Shown piece after piece: positions 1-5,134 of a DNA stretch of 5,134 nucleotides (positions within the stretch are counted from its first letter, which is position 1; every line of letters begins with the position of its first letter). The notes beneath the pieces are model-generated. The model was not told where the DNA came from. It worked only from the letters and a program-made list of their open reading frames with translations, and searched no databases. A program made the translations under genes and the position numbers. Location: positions 1 to 5,134 of the forward strand of contig JAUWQS010000159.1 of NCBI GenBank assembly GCA_030610915.1, written 5' to 3'. Source of the DNA: Pseudomonadota bacterium (GTDB lineage Bacteria > Desulfobacterota > Syntrophia > Syntrophales > JADFWA01).

Positions 1-214
1 GTGAGCTCAGTCGAGTCGTACAAAAGCATGAAGGCCGAGTTTCCAATTTCTATTTTCTAATTTCAATATTCAGTAAACGCTTACCGTGGATCGAGACCAA
101 CACTTTAAAAATGTAATCCCCTATTTATTGAGCTGATACAATATATAGATATTATGAGAGACGCTGCCATCATTAATCTTGATGCACTCTAAAAAGTCAA
201 ATTCCTGTCGTCTT

Positions 215-242
215 GTCATTCCCGGCTTGATCGGGAATCCAG
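215..242. repeat. Dispersed-repeat-like hairpin, CATTCCCG...CGGGAAT
   Basis: Perfect 7-bp arms ATTCCCG (218-224) and CGGGAAT (232-238) flank a 7-base loop, within the wider context GTCATTCCCG...CGGGAATCCAG. This is the familiar core of short palindromic repeats scattered in many proteobacterial genomes, similar to the ATTCCC-N8-GGGAAT dRS3 element of Neisseria but with a 9-base centre. Only one copy is in the window, so its repeat status rests on resemblance. The plus-strand reading frame across it (LVIPGLIGNPV) is the usual false peptide of such repeats. Confidence 0.5.
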
Positions 243-255
243 TCCTTCCAAGCAC

Positions 256-302
256 TAATGAGTTGTGTATACCCGGCACGGGCATTTACATGAACCTCAT
301 TA
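256..302. repeat. Nested inverted repeat (three concentric arm pairs)
   Basis: Three arm pairs are nested: TAATGAG (256-262) with CTCATTA (296-302), TGTA (266-269) with TACA (287-290), and CCCG (272-275) with CGGG (279-282) around the loop GCA. Together they can fold a 47-base stem-loop with small internal loops. It lies 14 bases from the 215-242 repeat and may be part of the same degraded mobile or repeat element. No gene or conserved RNA family is recognised. Confidence 0.3.
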
Positions 303-410
303 ATATAGTTGACACATTAGCAAAAATACCTACAGTAGACAAGGGGATAAAAGGTTATTGAAGTATTCCTCATGCTTTAAATATTGTGATGGGGTTTTTA
401 TGAGGGGATG

Positions 411-446
411 GTATTTTTAAGATAATACGCATAATCTTAAAAATAC
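411..446. terminator. 13-bp perfect inverted repeat, candidate operon terminator
   Basis: GTATTTTTAAGAT (411-423) and ATCTTAAAAATAC (434-446) are exact reverse complements around a 10-base spacer. It is the strongest hairpin downstream of the minus-strand genes and begins nine bases after the stop at 457-455, where a terminator would sit. The stem is AT-rich and no uridine run follows on either strand, so it is not a textbook intrinsic terminator. It could equally be an mRNA 3'-end stabilising hairpin or a protein binding site. Confidence 0.4.
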
Positions 447-454
447 GGGATATG

Positions 455-589
455 TTATAATTTCTTGGGCTCAATAAAAATCGGCTGCAAGCAATATCCG
501 CACTTCAAATACAAGTCTTCACGTATGCTGATCGGGCCAGAGCATTGAATGCGGGATGAAATGTGCAGAGCTGAATCGTGTATTCTTCC
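455..589 (-). pseudogene. Possible zinc-ribbon remnant, in frame after the small gene's stop
   Basis: Directly after the TAA at 592-590 the same frame runs on for 44 codons to a TAA at 457-455. The second half looks like protein: QCSGPISIREDLYLKCGYC followed by LQPIFIEPKKL, the shape of a zinc ribbon with CxxC near its end. The expected first cysteine would fall at the Arg codon CGC (553-551), one base from TGC, giving CxxC-13-CxxC. There is no in-frame ATG or GTG start, so it cannot be a conventional separate gene as it stands. Options are the 3' half of a gene of about 105 residues cut by a nonsense mutation, a separate gene that lost its start or shifted frame (another frame reads CTFHPAFNAL just upstream), or chance. 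The stop lies nine bases before the 411-446 inverted repeat, which fits an old gene end. The Cys pattern is clear; the history is inferred. Confidence 0.4.
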
Positions 590-772
590 TTATTGCCCAA
601 ACCCCAGCAGATCCATCACACCCATTTCTTCCCTGCATTGAGGGCACAGATCATTGACATCCTCGACACCAACATCTTGAAGCATAATATCCACCAGCTC
701 CGTTGCAGGACTGACATTCAGGACATCCTCTTCATCAAATTTCCGGAAACATCTCTTGCAGGTCTTCATCAC
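590..772 (-). CDS. Small acidic zinc-knuckle protein, function unknown
   Basis: A 60-residue protein with two CxxC pairs, CKRC (residues 5-8) and CPQC (43-46), the spacing of a small zinc ribbon or knuckle. It is acidic (13 D/E against 6 K/R), with a segment between the pairs rich in Val, Asp and Leu. It starts at GTG 772 or at the adjacent ATG 769; an in-frame TGA at 776-778 rules out anything longer. No clear Shine-Dalgarno precedes either start, in contrast to the UvrD-like gene, so expression may be weak or depend on coupling. It lies 45 bases after the UvrD-like stop on the same strand with no visible promoter, hence probably the last gene of the operon. I do not recognise the family; a zinc-dependent accessory or adaptor role is a guess. 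The frame remains open for 44 codons after its TAA (589-458), so it could be a shortened form of a longer protein. The opposite-strand frames over this stretch have no cysteine pattern or family resemblance. Confidence 0.65.
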   Translation of the reverse strand: MMKTCKRCFRKFDEEDVLNVSPATELVDIMLQDVGVEDVNDLCPQCREEMGVMDLLGFGQ

Positions 773-817
773 AATTCAAATTCACAAAAACATTGAGAAG
801 CAAATCGTTGATAGTCA

Positions 818-2962
818 CTATTTAAAGTCAGCTAAAAACTTGCTCGTCTTTCCAAAACTTGTCACAACAACTTCCTTTTTTGCGCGTGTGGCCGACACGT
901 ACAGCAGTGCCCTTTCGCGTATATCTGATTCCCTCTGAACAACAGGATCTGACGTGTCGCTTCCTGTCACTTCATAGGGTATTATCCCGTCATTTACACC
1001 GGCTATGATAACCTGATCAAATTCAAGTCCCTTGACACGGTGCATAGTTGCCAGACGAAGACCTTGAGCCCTTCTGTCCTCAGCCTCACTCCGCCTGATC
1101 AGGTAAGTTTCGATGCCGCTTTCTCCGATTGCACTTTGATATTGTTTCAAAAGATCATTGTTTCGAGCTACCAGACACACTTCTTTCAAGGAACCTCCCT
1201 CAGCTTCAATCTGCTGAAGGCGCCGTATGATAAATTCAACTTCATCCTTGAATGACTCAAAATGCCGGATTTCGGGAAAGATACCTTTTAGCAGCGACTT
1301 ATACCCTTTATGATCATCCGTGCCGCCATCCAGATCATCGAAACTAATACCCTCGAGCAACTTAACAGCCCATTTGCGGGTTTCCTCCGTTGTGCGGTAA
1401 TTTATCCGCAGCTTTCTGCCTCGACCGCGAATATTAACGCCGCACCGGCTAAGCACAACTTTATGTCGGTAGATACGTTGATGCGCATCACCAACGATAA
1501 AGAGATCGTTTTTGGCTGTATCAGGAATCATTTGCCTTATCAATTTGAATGCCTGCACTCCCATGTCCTGAGCTTCGTCGACAATAATAGCCCGATAAGG
1601 CAGTATGCTTCCCTTTGTTTCGAGCAAAAGCCTTGCATCCCGCATGGCATCATCCGCCCCTTTCAGACCATGTTCATTAAGCAATATTCTGTATTCCTCA
1701 AATACGGGCCATATAGCCTCCCGGATTTTGCGGTTCAGCCGAATCCCACGCCCCAGGCGAGATGCTTTCATATATTCGGCAATTGACGTTATGCCCTGAG
1801 GCTGAATCACCCGTTCCCATTCCTCCCTGTAAAAAGAATCAGGCAGATCGAGATTGGCAGGTTTCATATTCAAGGCTTTATCCCACAGGGGAGCTGTACG
1901 TCGTCCGTAATCGATATCATAGTTATAGCTATTGCGCCTCAGGAAGTCGGATACCCACCTGTCAAGATTGACAACATCGATTCGGCGTATAGTATTCTCA
2001 CTGCATATCTTACTCAGATTGTCTTTAATGTCGGCTGCAAGGTTACGTGTGAAGGTCGTAAACAAGATACGGTCATTTTCGCCAGTGAATATGTTCTGCA
2101 CCAGCCACTTGGCACGATGCATAGCGGCTACAGTTTTCCCTGTACCGGCGCCGCCAAGCACACGTACGGGACCGTTCCACTCCCGCTCCACCAATTTTCG
2201 CTGGGAGGGATGGAGAAAAACCCGCCATTTCTCGAGTGGAGCATTCAGGATAGCCGCCAGCTCCAGATCCTCTTCCACCATAAAGAAACGGCGCCTGGAG
2301 TCGGGATTGTCCAAGGCCTTTTCGTAATCATTCGTAGCGACTGTTTTCTCTACTTCTGCTACCTCTATTTCGCGCAGGACTTCCTCAAGAGAAAATCCTG
2401 ACGCTATAAAAAACAATGATTCGTATGCTTCCTCGGGCAGATATTTTGCTATTTTGTCAAGTTCTTCCTCACTGCTGAGACTACGAACAAGAGGAAGCAA
2501 CGTTTCCGGCACACCCAAGCTTATCAAATGCCGATTGTGGATATCAGCAAATAAAGTGCCCTTGGCCGGTTTCGAAGTCTCGTCACGCAATTCCTGTGCA
2601 GTTTTTGCATCCTCAACGTCAATGACCTGGAGGCTGCCCGTTTCGGGATGGATTTTATAAACTTTATTTTCGGCCCATTTGTATGCATTGTCGTGATGAT
2701 CCACCCAGAGAAGAACATAAACGTTGCCGGTTTTCGGCTTTAGAACAATGCCCCTGTAAGACTGATCAATGCGTACAGAGCGCAGGTTCGGATCCTTTGC
2801 CTTCTGAATCTTCTCATAATTTATACTTGGCATGGTCGGATCTGACCGGAACTTATTAACGAAGTCCAAAACCTTTGCCTGCTGCTTTCTGGGAATACCG
2901 GAAAAAGCAGTTAGGAAATCTGATGCAACAGCAACTTTAATATTGTTTCTTGGAGTAGTCAT
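818..2962 (-). CDS. UvrD/Rep-type SF1 helicase with N-terminal RelE/ParE-like domain
   Basis: Complete 714-residue protein, ATG start, TAG stop; the start is fixed by AGGAGGT nine bases upstream. Residues about 8-112 look like the RelE/ParE/HigB toxin fold: a helical start, then LRSVRIDQSYRGIVL, VYVLLWVDHHDNAYKWA and VYKIHP. Residues 120-245 are a charged, mostly helical linker. The SF1 motor follows: HPSQ (251-254, Q-motif-like), Walker A GGAGTGKT (270-277), motif Ia FTTFTRNLA (301-309), Walker B DEAQD (462-466), motif III VGDAHQRIY (490-498), motif IV INYRT (520-524), motif V MHRVKGLEFD (640-649), motif VI LLYVSATRAKK (686-696) with arginine finger R693. All key residues are present, so an active ATP-dependent 3'-5' DNA translocase or helicase is likely; no nuclease domain is visible. 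Whether the RelE-like part still cleaves RNA or only binds is unknown. No antitoxin-like gene lies beside it. It is co-transcribed with the DUF1998 gene, which suggests a joint role in handling foreign or damaged DNA (inference). Confidence 0.95.
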   Translation of the reverse strand: MTTPRNNIKVAVASDFLTAFSGIPRKQQAKVLDFVNKFRSDPTMPSINYEKIQKAKDPNLRSVRIDQSYRGIVLKPKTGNVYVLLWVDHHDNAYKWAENKVYKIHPETGSLQVIDVEDAKTAQELRDETSKPAKGTLFADIHNRHLISLGVPETLLPLVRSLSSEEELDKIAKYLPEEAYESLFFIASGFSLEEVLREIEVAEVEKTVATNDYEKALDNPDSRRRFFMVEEDLELAAILNAPLEKWRVFLHPSQRKLVEREWNGPVRVLGGAGTGKTVAAMHRAKWLVQNIFTGENDRILFTTFTRNLAADIKDNLSKICSENTIRRIDVVNLDRWVSDFLRRNSYNYDIDYGRRTAPLWDKALNMKPANLDLPDSFYREEWERVIQPQGITSIAEYMKASRLGRGIRLNRKIREAIWPVFEEYRILLNEHGLKGADDAMRDARLLLETKGSILPYRAIIVDEAQDMGVQAFKLIRQMIPDTAKNDLFIVGDAHQRIYRHKVVLSRCGVNIRGRGRKLRINYRTTEETRKWAVKLLEGISFDDLDGGTDDHKGYKSLLKGIFPEIRHFESFKDEVEFIIRRLQQIEAEGGSLKEVCLVARNNDLLKQYQSAIGESGIETYLIRRSEAEDRRAQGLRLATMHRVKGLEFDQVIIAGVNDGIIPYEVTGSDTSDPVVQRESDIRERALLYVSATRAKKEVVVTSFGKTSKFLADFK

Positions 2963-2971
2963 CTATCCTGG

Positions 2972-2978
2972 ACCTCCT
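2972..2978 (-). promoter_or_regulatory. Ribosome binding site of the UvrD-like gene
   Basis: On the minus strand the bases read AGGAGGT, a perfect match to the anti-Shine-Dalgarno sequence, nine bases before the ATG at 2962. It begins just after the TGA of the upstream DUF1998 gene, in a 17-base junction with no room for a separate promoter, so the two genes are almost certainly on one mRNA. Confidence 0.85.
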
Positions 2979-2979
2979 G

Positions 2980-5134
2980 TCATACTTTGTTTAAACCGAT
3001 ATATGCCTCAGGATCATCAACGACCGCGGTCAATGAAAAGACCTGCCACCCGGCTTTTTCGAATACATCTGCAAATTCGAGCTCTGATTCCTGAAGAAAG
3101 GCAATCTTTTTGACTTCCCAGGCCAATTCTGCAGTTGCCACAATTTCACCAATGTTATCAACCAATTCGTATCCGACTTCCGGTATCGGCCACCCATTCT
3201 CAGCCAAAGTATCAAGCAAAGTGTGAAGTTTCTTACCTGTTACGGCACGAATGTCCGCCCAGGAATCACTTGTCGTTTCTTTGTCTGCTGTTAAGGGCGC
3301 TTCTCTGATCTTAATTCCATCGTAAGCATGATCCTTCAGACCCTCCTGTGTAACAAAGAAGGCGTATGGAATAAACTGAAACAAATTGTAGAGTCGAAGA
3401 TAACCGTTCCAGATATTCTCAAAGTCTTCGCGGTCTCTATTTTCAACCTGGTCGTATAAACAACACGCTAATTTCATTCCGTTAGCATTGCCTTGCCGAA
3501 CTTCTTCCTGGCCGGCTAAAACAAAAAGCCTAAGAGGCACATCATCTTCCTGCTTCCCAGGCTCAAAAAGACCATATAGACACGGATCCTCAACATCCTT
3601 AAAAAGTTCGATCATTTCTTCCGGCAAGGTTTTTTTGAGCTTTGCCGTCCATTCCTCCAATACATCCGGATCGGAAAAGCCTTGAGGATCAAGGTTTATC
3701 AAGCCATGAACAAATGCATATAGCTGCCAGGCCTTTTCATCGGGGTCCGATAAAAAACGTACCAACCACTCAAAGCTGTCAATCCTGTGAATATCCCTGA
3801 ATTTCTCGATCCCAAATCCTTTCAAGAATTTACCAAAGTTTTTATCGTTCGGCTTTCCTTTAGGATCTGCGTAGTTTCTGAAATAGTCGGAAAGGGCATG
3901 ATACCTGTTTTCCACATCCTTCCAGGTCAATGACCACACATTATACCGGCCGCTATGGGGAATGGCCATGCGCTGGGCAATATCCTTACCAATGCGGTCC
4001 TTGTGAAAAAAGAATCCGTCTGTAAAAACAACTATTGGTTTGACACTTTCCTGCGACCGTGCCGGATAAAATACAAAATCTGCACGGCTTGCAATGTTCA
4101 CATTATCTGCAGGGCCGAGATTTACCTGCGGCTCGATGTACCATGCACGCATGCCTGTTTTGAGAAAGTATCCCGGCTTGCCATTGACCAGTTCCTTAGT
4201 CAGGGTCACCGGCAGATCATCTGTGCGCATACGACGGAGTGCTTCTATAAATCGCACCTCAAGTTCACTATCAAACAGGGCATTTACATGCACGTTTCTG
4301 AGAGTTTCTGTTTTGACCAGATTATCCCTATGCTTCAGGATTTCTGACAGTAATTCAAGCGCAGCATCCCGCGAGGTCTCTGCCATGTGATAGCTGCTTC
4401 GGTAGGCATAAAGACATCGATAACATCCGTCCTTTCCGGGATCCTGATTGCATGTGCATGTCCGAAGCGATTCCAGAGCCAGATCGAAAACTTCCAATAA
4501 AGGTTGTTCCGATCTCATAAGCTGTTTCAGATATCCTGTACCGCCCGGGATTGTATCGTACAGAACCAGATATTTCTTTCTGTATGTTGATTCGGGAACG
4601 GGTTCCTCATAAACAGTAGTTTGCAGATGAGATATGTTATTACCGAATTTTTTCTTGAGACCGAGCTGGAGCGCCGCGACGAAGGAATGCAGCTTACGTT
4701 CGGATCCTGCAAAAGTGGTAACTGGCAACAACATCCGTATTGCTTCAGATGAAAACTCCCTGTAAAGGTATACACAATCGGTCAGGTTTTTATCCGAATC
4801 CTGATCACGCGCGGTGCATGTGAACGCATGTCCGATTTTTCCCTCATTATTCTGGACTTTTCCGCATTGCCGGCAAACGATAAACCCCTTTCTGGGAAGT
4901 TCCACCCCGGCTATACCCACATTTTCACCGGCCTTGCCTTTCTGCCAAAAGTTGATCTCCCGAAAAGATGCTTTCGCCAGAAGCTCGAAACCCAAAGGAA
5001 GTTCTTCGCTGTCCACCTTATAGGCATCCGTAATGTGTTGTTCCTCGAAATCGAGCATCATCTGCTTGTTATAGAAGCTTGGTATTCTGTCGTCATTATC
5101 ATCTTCTATTCGACTTTCCCGATCGGATGTCGTT
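2980..5134 (-). CDS. DUF1998/MrfA-like helicase, C-terminal part (5' end outside window)
   Basis: This is the C-terminal part (717 complete codons, stop TGA) of a large superfamily 2 helicase-type protein. The frame is open to the window edge; the ATG at 5061 is internal, because the codons before it read acidic linker and then IPSFYNKQMMLDFEE, a join typical of DUF1998 helicases. Counting from that Met: CRQC (63-66) with C82 and C96 is a first probable zinc site; DTIPGGTGYL (169-178) and CTC...CYRC (202-216) form the four-cysteine DUF1998/MrfA zinc module. Residues about 265-385 (SELEVRFI, YIEPQVNL, RADFVFY, VFTDGFFFHKD, VWSLTWKDV) resemble a Vsr/PD-(D/E)XK nuclease fold, but a canonical ExK is not evident. 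Residues 400-693 I do not recognise. The ATPase motifs must lie upstream, outside the window. Family knowledge points to DNA repair (MrfA) or phage defence (DruE, DrmB); which one cannot be decided here. It is the upstream partner of the UvrD-like gene, 17 bases away. Confidence 0.9.
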   Translation of the reverse strand, partial: TTSDRESRIEDDNDDRIPSFYNKQMMLDFEEQHITDAYKVDSEELPLGFELLAKASFREINFWQKGKAGENVGIAGVELPRKGFIVCRQCGKVQNNEGKIGHAFTCTARDQDSDKNLTDCVYLYREFSSEAIRMLLPVTTFAGSERKLHSFVAALQLGLKKKFGNNISHLQTTVYEEPVPESTYRKKYLVLYDTIPGGTGYLKQLMRSEQPLLEVFDLALESLRTCTCNQDPGKDGCYRCLYAYRSSYHMAETSRDAALELLSEILKHRDNLVKTETLRNVHVNALFDSELEVRFIEALRRMRTDDLPVTLTKELVNGKPGYFLKTGMRAWYIEPQVNLGPADNVNIASRADFVFYPARSQESVKPIVVFTDGFFFHKDRIGKDIAQRMAIPHSGRYNVWSLTWKDVENRYHALSDYFRNYADPKGKPNDKNFGKFLKGFGIEKFRDIHRIDSFEWLVRFLSDPDEKAWQLYAFVHGLINLDPQGFSDPDVLEEWTAKLKKTLPEEMIELFKDVEDPCLYGLFEPGKQEDDVPLRLFVLAGQEEVRQGNANGMKLACCLYDQVENRDREDFENIWNGYLRLYNLFQFIPYAFFVTQEGLKDHAYDGIKIREAPLTADKETTSDSWADIRAVTGKKLHTLLDTLAENGWPIPEVGYELVDNIGEIVATAELAWEVKKIAFLQESELEFADVFEKAGWQVFSLTAVVDDPEAYIGLNKV

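Larger units (their letters stand above)
1..410. other. AT-rich stretch without a supported gene
   Basis: No frame on either strand here has a credible protein: the one 60-codon plus-strand frame (179-361) runs through the hairpin repeat and has no domain features. The stretch holds an imperfect tandem of AATTTC-type units at about 41-70 (minus strand GAAATT, GAAAAT, GAAATTG), the two hairpins at 215-302, and another possible inverted repeat CCTCAT (368-373) with ATGAGG (400-405). No tRNA or rRNA sequence was recognised. It is best described as a repeat-bearing intergenic region beyond the operon end. Confidence 0.6.

Noticed and set aside
309..336. Plus-strand TTGACA, 16 bases, TACAGT promoter-like pair
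   Set aside because: The -10 is poor and no supported plus-strand gene follows.
179..361. Plus-strand frame of 60 codons containing LVIPGLIGNPV
   Set aside because: It starts at TTG, crosses the ATTCCCG...CGGGAAT hairpin repeat and the nested stem-loop, and shows no domain; peptides like this are a known artefact of such repeats.
453..461. Extended -10-like TGTTATAAT on the plus strand
   Set aside because: There is no matching -35 and no plus-strand gene downstream; it coincides with the AT-rich end of the 44-codon minus-strand frame. Kept only as a remark on the palindrome.
578..796. Plus-strand 72-codon frame opposite the small zinc gene
   Set aside because: It lies antisense to a frame with two clear CxxC pairs and shows no motif of its own.
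1310..1786. Plus-strand 158-codon frame within the UvrD-like gene
   Set aside because: It lies wholly opposite conserved helicase motifs, so it is a shadow frame.
5059..5061. ATG at 5061 as the true start of the DUF1998 gene
   Set aside because: The frame is open upstream to the window edge and encodes the conserved linker ending FYNKQ; starting here would give a helicase-family protein without a motor.
590..5134. Assignment to a specific system such as Druantia or DISARM
   Set aside because: The DUF1998 region fits either family, but no system-specific partner gene is visible and the helicase N-terminus is missing.

Overview
The window is the 3' end of a minus-strand operon that carries the hallmarks of a phage-defence or DNA-processing cassette. 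Two large helicase-type genes lie almost back to back, followed by a very small zinc-knuckle gene and then an AT-rich stretch of about 450 bases with no convincing gene. Nothing in the sequence fixes the species. Moderate base composition, a consensus AGGAGGT ribosome binding site, and a CATTCCCG...CGGGAAT hairpin repeat of a type scattered through many proteobacterial genomes fit a Gram-negative bacterium, perhaps a deltaproteobacterial lineage (Desulfobacterota). That is a weak inference.

Layout, read in the direction of transcription (right to left). From 5134 to 2980 lies the C-terminal part of a DUF1998/MrfA-like superfamily 2 helicase. Its frame stays open to the window edge, so the motor domains are outside. 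The visible part holds two cysteine clusters, a block resembling a PD-(D/E)XK or Vsr-type nuclease fold, and a long C-terminal region I do not recognise. Seventeen bases later, behind a perfect ribosome binding site, starts a complete 714-residue protein (2962 to 818). It joins an N-terminal RelE/ParE-like domain to a UvrD/Rep-type superfamily 1 helicase with all major motifs intact. After 45 bases comes a 60-residue acidic protein with two CxxC pairs (772 to 590).

The next 44 codons (589 to 458) are open in the same frame directly after the TAA of that small gene. They read like half of a second zinc ribbon. They end in TAA at 457-455, nine bases before a 13-bp perfect inverted repeat (411-446) that may mark the end of the transcript. 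The small gene may therefore be a truncated form of a gene of about 105 residues, or the 44 codons may be the relic of a separate gene.

Functionally, an SF2 DUF1998 helicase with a nuclease-like region next to an SF1 helicase with a toxin-like N-terminus recalls defence loci built around DUF1998 proteins (Druantia DruE, DISARM DrmB) or the MrfA repair helicase. No diagnostic partner such as a methyltransferase, DruA or a PLD nuclease is in view, so the system type cannot be named. The combination with the small zinc protein is the part most worth following up. Positions 1 to 410 contain only repeats and hairpins.
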